Virus record (IMG/VR): IMGVR_UViG_3300047546_002417
Span: 1 to 50,072 of that record
Strand: one strand, 5' to 3'
Length of the DNA: 50,072 nucleotides
Source: a virus
The position numbers were made by a program, and so were the translations under genes. Numbering within the stretch: the first letter of the stretch is position 1; every line of letters begins with the position of its first letter. Shown here one piece after another: positions 7,081-15,189 of this stretch. The notes under the pieces were generated by a model. The model was not told the origin of the DNA. It saw only the letters and a list, made by a program, of their open reading frames with translations, and ran no database searches.

Positions 7081-7833
7081 GCTGATTTACAACAACTGAA
7101 AAGCGCACTTTTTAATAATGTGAGATTGCGTCTGGGCGGTAACATCGTAGACCTGGAACTGGACCCGGAGCATTATGAAGCTGCCTTTAACTATGCTGTG
7201 GCCACGTATCGTCAAAGAGCAGCTAATGCCTACGAAGAAAGCTACATGCTCCTGACCATTGAAAATGACAAAAACAGCTATATCCTGCCCGAAGAAGTAA
7301 CCACTGTACGTCAAGTGTTCCGTCGCACAGTGGGTCTGGAAACTGGTCCCAGTGCCAGTAGCTTTGACCCATTCAGCAGCGCCATTCTGAACACCTACCT
7401 GTTGAACTATAACTATGCTGGTGGTCTGGCTACATACGATTTCTATGCTGGTTACATTGAGCTGGCTGCCCGTATGTTCGGTGGCTACGTAATCTACACC
7501 TTCAACCCAGTGACCAAAGAGATCAAGTTTGTGCGTGACTTCAAGGGCACAGGTGAACATCTGCTGCTCTGGTGCTACAATCTGAAACCAGAAATAACAC
7601 TGTTGCGTGATCCTGGCAGTACCAACTGGATAACCAGCTGGACACTGTGCCAGTGCAAGATGATCATAGGTGAAGCCCGTGAAAAATATAGTACAGTGGC
7701 TGGTCCTGGCGGCGGAACCACACTCAATGGTAGCCAGATGAAGGCCGAAGCCAAAGAAGGCTTTGCCCAACTGGAAGAAGAACTCAAGCGTTATCAGGAT
7801 TGGAGCCAGCCCTTGACCTGGGTCATAGGCTAA
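7078..7833 (+). CDS. 13: Neck protein gp13-like
   Basis: A 251-aa protein resembling gp13 neck proteins of cyanophages: a short N-terminal helix (LKSALFNNVRLRLGG), the VDLELDPEHYEAAFNYAVATYRQRA segment, a central beta region and an alpha-helical C terminus (QLEEELKRYQDWSQPLTWVIG). T4 gp13 is about 309 aa. Gp13 and gp14 form the collar on which the tail docks. Here gp13 is on the plus strand, about 2.4 kb from gp14 and divergent from it, unlike the adjacent T4 order. Expression is from the hairpin-embedded late promoter just upstream. Confidence 0.72.
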   Translation: MADLQQLKSALFNNVRLRLGGNIVDLELDPEHYEAAFNYAVATYRQRAANAYEESYMLLTIENDKNSYILPEEVTTVRQVFRRTVGLETGPSASSFDPFSSAILNTYLLNYNYAGGLATYDFYAGYIELAARMFGGYVIYTFNPVTKEIKFVRDFKGTGEHLLLWCYNLKPEITLLRDPGSTNWITSWTLCQCKMIIGEAREKYSTVAGPGGGTTLNGSQMKAEAKEGFAQLEEELKRYQDWSQPLTWVIG

Positions 7834-7836
7834 CTG

Positions 7837-7865
7837 TTGACATTCCCGTCGTAATCTGCTACACT
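7837..7865 (+). promoter_or_regulatory. Sigma70-like promoter giving a leaderless transcript
   Basis: TTGACA 7837-7842, 17 bp, TACACT 7860-7865, with an upstream TG. The ATG at 7872 is exactly 7 nt past the -10. Confidence 0.85.
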
Positions 7866-7871
7866 AGTAGC

Positions 7872-8504
7872 ATGATTATTGGAATTTCAGGCCTGATTGG
7901 TTCAGGCAAAGATACTATTGCTGATTATCTGGTTAATTTTCACGGATTCCGCCGCGAAAGCTGGGCTGGCAGTCTCAAAGATGCAGTGGCCAGTGTGTTT
8001 GGCTGGGATCGTACCCTGCTTGAGGGTCGTACACGAGAAGCCCGCGAATGGCGTGAACAAGTGGACACTTGGTGGGCATACCGTCTGGGCATAAACAATC
8101 TGACTCCGCGTTGGGTGCTGCAATATTGGGGCACTGAAGTTTGCCGGGCAGGATTTCATGATGACATTTGGGTTGCAAGTCTGGAATCACGCTTGCGCAA
8201 TGCCCGCGATAACGTAGTCATCAGTGACTGCAGATTTGCCAACGAGTTGCAAGCAGTCAAGCGACAGGGCGGCATCACCCTGAGAGTACAGCGAGGCTCA
8301 GACCCAGCATGGGTAGAGTTGGCTCGTACAGATTTTGTAGCATTTCAGCAGCAATATCCTGACGTACATGCCAGCGAATACAGCAGTGTGGTACTTCCCT
8401 ATGATCGGATCATAAGCAATAATGGATCTATAGATCAACTGTACAGCAGTATCAATGATCTACTTCAAGATCACCCGGACGCCAGGTCAAGTATCTCCGC
8501 TTGA
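7872..8504 (+). CDS. 1: Deoxynucleoside monophosphate kinase (T4 gp1-like)
   Basis: A 210-aa P-loop kinase: GLIGSGKDT at residues 7-15 directly after the first beta strand. LTPRWVLQYWGTEVCR and VVISDCRFANEL (Walker B-like, near residues 117-128) follow the pattern of phage dNMP kinases, which phosphorylate dNMPs to dNDPs for DNA synthesis. The frame stays open 72 nt further upstream, but the start at 7872 is preferred because it coincides with the predicted transcription start. The 3' end overlaps the convergent HNH-like gene by 53 bp. Confidence 0.87.
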   Translation: MIIGISGLIGSGKDTIADYLVNFHGFRRESWAGSLKDAVASVFGWDRTLLEGRTREAREWREQVDTWWAYRLGINNLTPRWVLQYWGTEVCRAGFHDDIWVASLESRLRNARDNVVISDCRFANELQAVKRQGGITLRVQRGSDPAWVELARTDFVAFQQQYPDVHASEYSSVVLPYDRIISNNGSIDQLYSSINDLLQDHPDARSSISA

Positions 8505-8802
8505 CCACTTCAACACAGCATAGGCATATGCTTCTGAGGTTATACAGTTCGTTGTTGTTTAAGTTGCCATCTATGTGGTAAACAACTATCTGACTGGGAT
8601 AGCTACTTCTGAAACCGCATATATCACATGCGGTTTTTTTCGTGTATCCAGCCTTCTTCCATTTGGGCACAGGCAAGGGCAGATTGCGGTTGCGACTACG
8701 ACAACCGCTGCAGCGGCTCCGATAATATCGGCGCCCGTTGCGATAATATGCAGGTGCCCGTGGATTTTTACCACATACCTTGCATAGTGGCCTGTCACTC
8801 AT
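8452..8802 (-). CDS. Zinc-ribbon/HNH-like protein, probably catalytically degenerate
   Basis: A 116-aa basic protein with four Cys pairs: CKVC (8-11), CSGC (31-34), CDIC (about 59-62) and CLCC near residue 93. The segment IVVYHIDGNLNNNELYNLRSICLCCV matches the HNH signature, but the usual leading D/H becomes YHID and the final His of the NCH motif becomes Val. It is therefore probably a DNA-binding zinc protein rather than an active nuclease. Similar short proteins occur in cyanophages, as I recall. The minus-strand late promoter places +1 within 1 nt of the ATG. It overlaps the end of the dNMP kinase gene. Confidence 0.75.
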   Translation of the reverse strand: MSDRPLCKVCGKNPRAPAYYRNGRRYYRSRCSGCRSRNRNLPLPVPKWKKAGYTKKTACDICGFRSSYPSQIVVYHIDGNLNNNELYNLRSICLCCVEVVKRRYLTWRPGDLEVDH

Positions 8803-8806
8803 GTGG

Positions 8807-8814
8807 TATTTATC
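8807..8814 (-). promoter_or_regulatory. Late promoter on minus strand (GATAAATA)
   Basis: GATAAATA on the minus strand ends 5 nt before the A of the ATG at 8802, so the predicted mRNA is leaderless. Confidence 0.7.
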
Positions 8815-8860
8815 TAGCTCTACTAGTAGAACCCATAACCAGCTGTTTTTTAGATTTTCT

Positions 8861-8868
8861 TATAAATA
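8861..8868 (+). promoter_or_regulatory. Late promoter for sheath gene (perfect TATAAATA)
   Basis: An exact match to the T4 late octamer. +1 is near 8874, giving a 47-nt leader with AAAGGA before the gp18 ATG at 8921. It is the only perfect T4 octamer I noted, in front of the most strongly needed tail gene. Confidence 0.85.
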
Positions 8869-8920
8869 ATGTTAGTGATCCTTGGAGTGGTCACAACATA
8901 ACAGATAAAGGAAAATAAAA

Positions 8921-11900
8921 ATGGCACTAGTTTCTCCTGGCGTAGAAGTTACAATCGTTGATGAAAGTCAGTATCTTCCAGCCGCACCAGCTTCAGTACC
9001 CATGATCGTACTGGCCACAGCACAAAACAAAGCCACCGCCAGCGGGCTCGGCGTAGCTCCGGGAACTACCGCGGCCAATGCCAACAAGTTGTATGCTATC
9101 ACCAGTCAGCGTGATCTGGTCAATATCTTTGGAAATCCGTTCTTCTACAAGACCACTAACGGCACACCCCTGCAGGGCTATGAACTCAATGAGTATGGCT
9201 TGCTGGCCGCTTATAGTGTTCTGGGCACTACAAACCTGATTTACGCAATTCGCGCCAATATTGATTTAGCCAGTCTAATTGGTCGTACTGGTCGCCCCAG
9301 CGGAGAGCCTGATGATGGAACCTACTGGGTAGATACCACAACTTCTACATGGGGTATTTTTGAGTTTAACTCCACTACTGGTCAGTTTACTCTGCAAACT
9401 CCCATCATCATAAATGATCCAGCTGATATTGCTGACAGTTATGGTACACCCAACCAAAGTATTGGTAATATCGGTGATTATGCAGTGACATTCCTGTGCG
9501 ACAGTGCAGGTTACATCACATCAAGTGCTGATGCCCCATCTACATATCACACTTACTGGTGCAAGGCACCTGATAACGTATGGCATGCACTAGGCAGTCA
9601 AGGCTGGCGTAGTAGCCTACCTGCAGTATTGGGCACCGCAGCTCCTGTGACCATCACTGCTGGTAGCATCGTTATCAATAGTACAACAGTGGCAGTGCCT
9701 GGCAGCCCCAGCAACACTGTGGCTGGATTGGCCAGCGCCATCAATGCAGCAAACATACCTCATATCACTGCTGCTGCAAATGCCAATGGACGACTGGAAA
9801 TATATTCCAGTCTACAGGGCACCGCTGTGAATATCGGTTCAGGTAGTACAGCTGGAGTACTGAATGATCTGGGCGTTGTTGCATCCACATATCGTGCACC
9901 TGCACTGTTCTACGGTACAAATGCTCAGCAACCCTTGTGGAGAAGCACTGACAGTCAGCCACGTCCCACTGGTAGTGTATGGGTAAAAACCAATGCCGCC
10001 AACAGTGGTAGCAATGTGGTATCCAGCCGTTATAGCGCAGCCAGTCAGACATTTACCAAGGTTAATACTCTATTTAGCCCCAGCGACTGGGTTCTGAACA
10101 ACACACTGGATCCCAGTGGTGGTGGTGCAAATCTGGCAGCTGGTCTGCTGTACATGCAATACAGTTTTGATGGTGAAACATTGGCTGCTCCACTGACACT
10201 ATTCCGTCGTGTGAGTTCAGGCGCATCAGCTTTTGTGGGCACCAATACTAGCCCCACATTCACAAACAACAAATCTTTTGATGTGTATGTGAGCGCACCC
10301 AATAGCAGCACACTTGACGGTCCTTACACAGTTACAATGCCTGCTAGTGGTTCATTAAATGCAGCTAGTTTTGTCACTGCTTGGACTGCCGCGGCCATTC
10401 CCAACACCATGGCTGAAGTAAGTGCTACTGGTGCCATAGTATTGACACAGACTGCTGGCGGCGTCATCATCATGGATGACAGCGGCACAAGCAACAGTCC
10501 TGTGACAAGCGCCGGATTCATTGTGGGCTCCACCAACAGCGCCAAATACGGTCCCTACAAAACACTGTCCTTCACTGGTGTATCTAGTAGTGGCGGTGGT
10601 ACAGGAGCCACATTCAATGTCAGTACATTTGGTTACTCAGCCACATTTACTGTGGCTGGTGGCGGTACTGGCTATGCGCTAAACGACATTTTGACAGTGA
10701 CTGGTGCCAACCCCTGGCAATCTGGTAATTACACACTCAAGGTAACTGGTGTAGCTGGCGGTGCTGTGACCAGCGTGGTATTAGTTGATGGTCTGGCTAC
10801 TCCTGCATTCAGTGTACAATTGAGCGCATGGGAGCCACTGACTTATGTACCTAACCCCATAGCACCCACACAGTATCCTGCCAACAACACCAATTGGTTC
10901 TATAGTGTGGTTAATCAAGTGGACATCATGACCAATAACAATGGTTCATGGGAAGGATATCGCAATGTCTGCTATGCCAGTAATGGTCTGCCACAGGCGA
11001 CAGGAACACCTTCTACAGACCCCAATGGTCCTATCACCAGTGCTAGTGCACCCACTACACAAAGTGACGGCACACCACTGGTATATGGTGATTTGTGGAT
11101 TGATACCAACGATCTGGAAAACTACCCAGTTATCAGCCGTTGGCAAGAAGTAAACGGTGTTGATCAGTGGGTCACCATTGATAACACTGATCAATTGACT
11201 GAAAACGGTATCGTGTTTGCTGATGCACGTTGGGATAGTGATGGCACTGCAGATCCAGTGTTTGATCCACTGCCCACCATCACCAGCTTGCTGACTAGCA
11301 ACTACACTGCACCTGATTGCCCAAGTCCTGATCTGTACCCACAGGGCACATTGCTGTTCAACACACGCCGCAGTGGCTATAATGTCAAGCAGTTCCGTCT
11401 GAATTACTTCAATGCAACTGACTTCCCTGATCAGGTTCTACCACAAGAAACCAGCACCTGGGTATCAGTGAGTGGATTGATGAGTAATGGTGCTCCCTAT
11501 ATGGGCCGTAAAGCTCAGCGCAACATGGTGGTACAAGCCATGCGCAGTACAGTGAGCACAAGTAGTGAGTTGCGTGAAGAAGAAACATTCTTCAACTTGA
11601 TGGCTTGCCCCAACTATCCTGAGTTGCAGCCCAACATGATCACCCTAAACAATGATCGCAATCAAACTGCTTACATCTTGGGCGACACACCCATGAGACT
11701 GGAAGACAATGCCAATGACATTATTGCCTGGTCTACCAATGCAGCTGGTGCTACAAGCACAGGCGAACAGGGTCTGGTCACACGTGACACATACATGGGA
11801 TTGTACTACCCCAGTGCTATCACTACGGACCTGACTGGCGCCGAAGTGGCAGTACCACCCAGTCACATGATCTTACGTACCATGATCTACAACGACACTG

Positions 11901-12457
11901 TTGCTTATCCCTGGTTCGCTCCTGCAGGTCAGCGCCGTGGTATAATTGACAACGCTACTAACATTGGATATATTGATTCAGCCAGTGGCGAGTTTGTTGT
12001 CACCAAGAACCGAGTGCAACTGCGTGATGTTCAGTACACCAACTTCATCAACCCCATTGCGTTCTTCCAGAACATCGGTCTGTTGAACTATGGCAACAAG
12101 AACAGTTTTGACGCACAAAGTGCACTGGACAGAACCAATGTGGCTCGTCTGGTTTGCTATCTGCGTTGGCAACTGCAACGTGCTCTGCGTCCGTTTATCT
12201 TTGAACCCAATGATAACATCACACGCAGTCAGGCACGTGGTGTAGTGGCTACACTGCTGGCTGATGTTCAGAGCAAGCGCGGTGTTTACGACTACCTGGT
12301 GGTATGTGACGAAAGCAACAACACACCAGCTCGTATTGATCGCAACGAACTCTGGGTTGATGTTGCAATTGAGCCCGTGAAGGCTGCCGAATTTATCTAT
12401 GTTCCAGTTCGTATCTTGAACACAGGTGAAATCGCTGGTTTAGGACAAAATGGATAA
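8921..12457 (+). CDS. 18: Tail sheath protein gp18, enlarged
   Basis: A 1178-aa protein. The N terminus (ALVSPGVEVTIVDES, then AITSQRDLVNIFGNPFF and YELNEYGLLAAYSVLGTTNLIYAIRA) and the C-terminal 300 residues (FINPIAFFQNIGLLNYGNKNS, ALRPFIFEPND, AEFIYVPVRIL) match contractile tail sheath proteins. T4 gp18 is 659 aa; the additional 500 or so residues lie in the middle. They include GDxWVDT-type repeats, a segment resembling the flagellin/hook IN motif (ITAGSIVINSTTVAVPGS ... ASAINAANI) and a GGTGYALNDILTVTGA module. The insertions probably project from the sheath surface. Shine-Dalgarno AAAGGA. Confidence 0.93.
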   Translation: MALVSPGVEVTIVDESQYLPAAPASVPMIVLATAQNKATASGLGVAPGTTAANANKLYAITSQRDLVNIFGNPFFYKTTNGTPLQGYELNEYGLLAAYSVLGTTNLIYAIRANIDLASLIGRTGRPSGEPDDGTYWVDTTTSTWGIFEFNSTTGQFTLQTPIIINDPADIADSYGTPNQSIGNIGDYAVTFLCDSAGYITSSADAPSTYHTYWCKAPDNVWHALGSQGWRSSLPAVLGTAAPVTITAGSIVINSTTVAVPGSPSNTVAGLASAINAANIPHITAAANANGRLEIYSSLQGTAVNIGSGSTAGVLNDLGVVASTYRAPALFYGTNAQQPLWRSTDSQPRPTGSVWVKTNAANSGSNVVSSRYSAASQTFTKVNTLFSPSDWVLNNTLDPSGGGANLAAGLLYMQYSFDGETLAAPLTLFRRVSSGASAFVGTNTSPTFTNNKSFDVYVSAPNSSTLDGPYTVTMPASGSLNAASFVTAWTAAAIPNTMAEVSATGAIVLTQTAGGVIIMDDSGTSNSPVTSAGFIVGSTNSAKYGPYKTLSFTGVSSSGGGTGATFNVSTFGYSATFTVAGGGTGYALNDILTVTGANPWQSGNYTLKVTGVAGGAVTSVVLVDGLATPAFSVQLSAWEPLTYVPNPIAPTQYPANNTNWFYSVVNQVDIMTNNNGSWEGYRNVCYASNGLPQATGTPSTDPNGPITSASAPTTQSDGTPLVYGDLWIDTNDLENYPVISRWQEVNGVDQWVTIDNTDQLTENGIVFADARWDSDGTADPVFDPLPTITSLLTSNYTAPDCPSPDLYPQGTLLFNTRRSGYNVKQFRLNYFNATDFPDQVLPQETSTWVSVSGLMSNGAPYMGRKAQRNMVVQAMRSTVSTSSELREEETFFNLMACPNYPELQPNMITLNNDRNQTAYILGDTPMRLEDNANDIIAWSTNAAGATSTGEQGLVTRDTYMGLYYPSAITTDLTGAEVAVPPSHMILRTMIYNDTVAYPWFAPAGQRRGIIDNATNIGYIDSASGEFVVTKNRVQLRDVQYTNFINPIAFFQNIGLLNYGNKNSFDAQSALDRTNVARLVCYLRWQLQRALRPFIFEPNDNITRSQARGVVATLLADVQSKRGVYDYLVVCDESNNTPARIDRNELWVDVAIEPVKAAEFIYVPVRILNTGEIAGLGQNG

Positions 12458-12461
12458 TTTT

Positions 12462-12489
12462 ACAGAGCGGAGGCACTGCCTCCGCCTGT
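12462..12489 (+). promoter_or_regulatory. GC-rich stem-loop between sheath and tube genes
   Basis: GCGGAGGC (12467-12474), loop ACT, GCCTCCGC (12478-12485). It extends by ACAG/CTGT across a single bulged A. There is no U-tract, so an mRNA-stabilising or processing hairpin is more likely than a terminator. The late promoter of gp19 follows immediately at 12490. Confidence 0.7.
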
Positions 12490-12497
12490 GATAAATA
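12490..12497 (+). promoter_or_regulatory. Late promoter for gp19 (GATAAATA)
   Basis: +1 is predicted near 12503; the leader contains AAGGAG before the ATG at 12516. It gives the tube gene independent expression from the sheath gene. Confidence 0.75.
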
Positions 12498-12515
12498 AAG
12501 ATAAGGAGATAAACA

Positions 12516-13172
12516 ATGGCTTTCAGTTCAATTGCAAGAATGTCAGTCCCAGCATCAAGTGATGGAACCACAGATGCTCAGGGCCTACTGATGCCCAAAC
12601 TTGCGTATAGATTCCGTGTGTTATTCAGTAATTTTGGTGTAAATCCCAATACCACTGAACTGACCCGACAGGTTGTGGATTTTACACGCCCCAACTTGAG
12701 TTTTCCTGAAATTCCTCTGGAAATTTATAACAGCAGAGTGTATCTGGCTGGTAAGCCCACCTGGGAAGCTCTGACACTGAATATTCGTGATGATGCGACT
12801 GGTAGTGTGGCTGCCCTGATTGGCGAACAAATTCAAAAGCAATTTGATTTCCAAGAACAAGCAAGTGCTGCCGCTGGTAGTGCATACAAGTTCAAAACTG
12901 TATGTCAGGTCCTAGACGGTGCTCGCGGAGTTGCCACTCCCAACATCCTGGAAAGTTGGGAATTCTATGGCTGCTATGTGGCCAGTGCCAACTACAACAC
13001 ACTGAACTACGGTGAAAATACAGCCATGCAGATCACTCTGAGCATCCGCTTTGACAATGCCACTCAGACTCCTCTGGATGGTGAAGGTCCTGCATACGGT
13101 ATCGGTGTTGCTGTGGGTCGCCGCGGTGCAGATCAGTCCGACAACGTAAGTGGTATTGGTCAGCAACCTTAA
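12516..13172 (+). CDS. 19: Tail tube protein gp19
   Basis: A 218-aa protein, slightly longer than T4 gp19 (163 aa). The tube fold is seen in YRFRVLFSNFG, TRQVVDFTRPNLSFPEIPLEIYNSRVYLAG, WEALTLNIRDD, then ILESWEFYGCYVASANYNTLNYGEN and a final strand MQITLSIRFDNA. It polymerises into the inner tube of the contractile tail. A strong Shine-Dalgarno AAGGAG and a position right after gp18 support the call. Confidence 0.93.
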   Translation: MAFSSIARMSVPASSDGTTDAQGLLMPKLAYRFRVLFSNFGVNPNTTELTRQVVDFTRPNLSFPEIPLEIYNSRVYLAGKPTWEALTLNIRDDATGSVAALIGEQIQKQFDFQEQASAAAGSAYKFKTVCQVLDGARGVATPNILESWEFYGCYVASANYNTLNYGENTAMQITLSIRFDNATQTPLDGEGPAYGIGVAVGRRGADQSDNVSGIGQQP

Positions 13173-13185
13173 CACTGGAGCGTAA

Positions 13186-14373
13186 ATGGCGCTAACTAAC
13201 CCATTTTTAAGGGGAGTCGTGAATGGTTTTCTCGGCTCCCCTAATGTTAAAGATTACAAGCACGCAGCTAAAACATTCAACACCAATTACTTCGGCAATG
13301 CGCCCAAGTTCAAGTGGTTGTTTCATGTTTATTTTGATCTAAGCACAGGTCTTAGTGTAAATCAACAGCAAGTATTATCACAGACTGTGAATCATGGCCT
13401 GCTGGTCAAGAACATTGACCTGCCCAAGTTCAATATCAGTCTGGCAGAAATGAATCAGTACAATCGCAAGCGATTGGTACAAACTAAAATTAACTACGAA
13501 CCCATACGTGTGGTGTTCCACGACGACAATGCCAATCAGATCAGGCATCTGTGGCACGCCTATTATTCTTATTACTATAATGATACGAACAATCCTGTGA
13601 GTGAAACCTCCAGTGGTAGTCCTCCGGATGTGGAAAAAGCGGCCAGCATTTTAACCAAGAAAAACACCTATTCTGCTGACATCAGTAATGAACAGGGTTA
13701 TGGTTATGTGGGTGAATACAACAACACTGCCGCTGGACTGTGGAATGGCAAGGCTCCATTCTTTAGAACCATCAGAATCTACGGCTTCAATCAGCATAAT
13801 TTTGCTGAATATCAGTTGATTAATCCAGTAATAGAAAGTTTTGCCCATGACCAGTACGATTACTATAGTCGTGATGGTACCATGGAACATCAGATGACCA
13901 TTCGTTTTGAAAATGTCAAGTATTACGAAGGATCCTTTAACGGTCAGAATCCTGGTTCACTGGTCAAGAGATTTGCTGAGCAGGGCGTGTATGATACTGA
14001 ACTCAGTCCTATCAATCGTCCGGGCAACAACAAGACCATTACTGGTCCTGGTGGCCTAGTAGATGCTGGGCTGGGTATTGTTAACGATTTGAGTAATAAT
14101 CCTCCCAACATACTGGGTGCACTGCAAAAGTCTGGTCGTCTTGCACGAACCTTTAAGAATCCTCAAGACATACTGCAAACTGCCAAGCGTGAAGTTGTGG
14201 GTGGCGTCATCGGTGCCATACAGAATCCAGCCAGCGCACGAAACATATTCAATTTCCCCACACCTGGTGGGCAGAGCAACACTGTCAGTCAGAATGTCAA
14301 TAACACCCGAATAGCCACACCCAATAGTGAGCCAGTGAGTGTACCTCCCAACGACCCCATATCAGGTCCATAA
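13186..14373 (+). CDS. Tube-fold protein, gp54/gp19-like tube initiator candidate
   Basis: A 395-aa protein. Residues about 45-250 show the tube-fold signature: FKWLFHVYFDL, LLVKNIDLPKFNISLAEMNQYN, RVVFHDDNANQIRHLWHAYYSYYY and a late MTIRFENVKYYEG strand. T4 gp54, the tube initiator on the baseplate, has the same order: a short N-terminal segment, a tube domain and a low-complexity C-terminal tail. The C-terminal 130 residues here are Asn/Gly/Pro-rich. I favour a baseplate-tube junction protein (gp54 or gp48 role) over a second tube subunit, without certainty. Shine-Dalgarno GGAG; it is 13 nt behind gp19 and probably cotranscribed. Confidence 0.6.
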   Translation: MALTNPFLRGVVNGFLGSPNVKDYKHAAKTFNTNYFGNAPKFKWLFHVYFDLSTGLSVNQQQVLSQTVNHGLLVKNIDLPKFNISLAEMNQYNRKRLVQTKINYEPIRVVFHDDNANQIRHLWHAYYSYYYNDTNNPVSETSSGSPPDVEKAASILTKKNTYSADISNEQGYGYVGEYNNTAAGLWNGKAPFFRTIRIYGFNQHNFAEYQLINPVIESFAHDQYDYYSRDGTMEHQMTIRFENVKYYEGSFNGQNPGSLVKRFAEQGVYDTELSPINRPGNNKTITGPGGLVDAGLGIVNDLSNNPPNILGALQKSGRLARTFKNPQDILQTAKREVVGGVIGAIQNPASARNIFNFPTPGGQSNTVSQNVNNTRIATPNSEPVSVPPNDPISGP

Positions 14374-14376
14374 ATA
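14369..14376 (+). promoter_or_regulatory. Late promoter (CATAAATA), near-leaderless
   Basis: The octamer ends 8 nt before the ATG at 14384; predicted +1 is about 2 nt ahead of the ATG. It lies within the last codons of the upstream gene. Confidence 0.65.
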
Positions 14377-14383
14377 CTGTATC

Positions 14384-14731
14384 ATGGCACAAAATCCCAG
14401 CATAGACTATACCGTCAGAATATTTGATCAGTTTTACAACCTTGATTTGGCTGTAAATGCTGATACTTATGAAGTGGTCCGCAGTTTTTTCACCGGTTAC
14501 ACTAGCAGTGAGCGAGTGGCCAAAAGTTTCACTGACACTCTATTCCGTATCAGTAATATAACACAAGTGCCAGTGCTTGATTTGTTGCAAACATTTGAGG
14601 GCAGTGACCGACTGAAAGTAAGCCTGACCATGGCCTACTACCTTAACAGTGTAAGTAACAAAACTGTGCTCTATGGTGTAAACCAGGTCAAAGCTCCCAA
14701 CCAAACTGTAGCACGCAACATCGTGCAATAA
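14384..14731 (+). CDS. Conserved T4-like phage protein, unknown function
   Basis: A 115-aa protein beginning MAQNPSIDYTVRIFDQFYNLDL. Helical, with motifs I recall from cyanophage hypothetical proteins near the tail/portal genes (YEVVRSFFTGYTSSERVAKSFTDTLFRISNITQVPVLDLL, MAYYLNSV). No catalytic motif or membrane segment. The start is chosen at 14384 rather than further upstream because the late promoter places +1 at 14382. The context between tail and head-completion genes suggests a minor morphogenesis or assembly role. Confidence 0.72.
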   Translation: MAQNPSIDYTVRIFDQFYNLDLAVNADTYEVVRSFFTGYTSSERVAKSFTDTLFRISNITQVPVLDLLQTFEGSDRLKVSLTMAYYLNSVSNKTVLYGVNQVKAPNQTVARNIVQ

Positions 14732-14735
14732 CATC

Positions 14736-15170
14736 ATGGCTAAGTGGGCACAGGGAATTTACGAAGTCCAAAACCCACAAAAATATGTGGGCAAGGGCAA
14801 GCCCAGATATCGTAGTGGTTGGGAACTGACGTTCATGCGGTTCTGTGACAGCAATGATAAAATAGTAAACTGGGCCAGCGAAGCCATCAGCATACCCTAT
14901 CGCAATCCCTTCACTGGCAAACAAACAGTTTATATACCTGATTTTTTCATAGTCTATCAAGACCGTACGGGACGAGTGGTCAGTGAAGTTGTAGAAATCA
15001 AACCTAAGAAACAAACTGTTATAGAAGAAAAAATCACCAGTGCACGTGATCGTATGGCAGTTGCGTTAAATCATGCCAAATGGCAGGCTGCACAAGCCTA
15101 TTGCAAAAGAATAGGCGTCACATTCAGAGTTATCACTGAAGATCAAATCTTTTACAACGGTCGTAGATAA
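14736..15170 (+). CDS. 4: Head completion protein gp4-like (nuclease-fold)
   Basis: A 144-aa protein matching the T4 gp4 head-completion family: YRSGWELTFMRFCDSNDKIVNWASE, IPYRNPFTGKQTVYIPDFFIVY, VEIKPKK and a C-terminal KWQAAQAYCKRIGVTFRVITED. The PDF...EIKPKK arrangement is that of PD-(D/E)xK nucleases (D near residue 69, E-x-K near 88-90). Gp4 acts on packaged heads before tail joining. There is no Shine-Dalgarno; the ATG is 4 nt past the upstream stop, and a small GCACG/CGTGC hairpin (14711-14726) spans the upstream 3' end, so translational coupling is likely. Confidence 0.85.
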   Translation: MAKWAQGIYEVQNPQKYVGKGKPRYRSGWELTFMRFCDSNDKIVNWASEAISIPYRNPFTGKQTVYIPDFFIVYQDRTGRVVSEVVEIKPKKQTVIEEKITSARDRMAVALNHAKWQAAQAYCKRIGVTFRVITEDQIFYNGRR

Positions 15171-15189
15171 CCAAAATAAATATCTACTA
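15163..15189 (+). promoter_or_regulatory. Late promoter inside an inverted repeat abutting the gp16 start
   Basis: The AATAAATA octamer (15175-15182) lies between GTAGATA (15163-15169) and TATCTAC (15181-15187), a perfect 7-bp repeat with an 11-nt loop. The left arm overlaps the gp4 stop codon. Predicted late +1 is 15188, one base before the ATG, so late RNA lacks both arms. Confidence 0.7.

Noticed and set aside
8452-8802. Active HNH homing endonuclease
   Set aside because: The usual HNH residues are replaced (YHID at the front, CCV in place of NCH at the end) and no intron or interrupted gene flanks it.
14711-14726. GCACG/CGTGC hairpin as a terminator
   Set aside because: The stem is only 5 bp and no T-run follows; gp4 begins 10 nt later, so coupling fits better.
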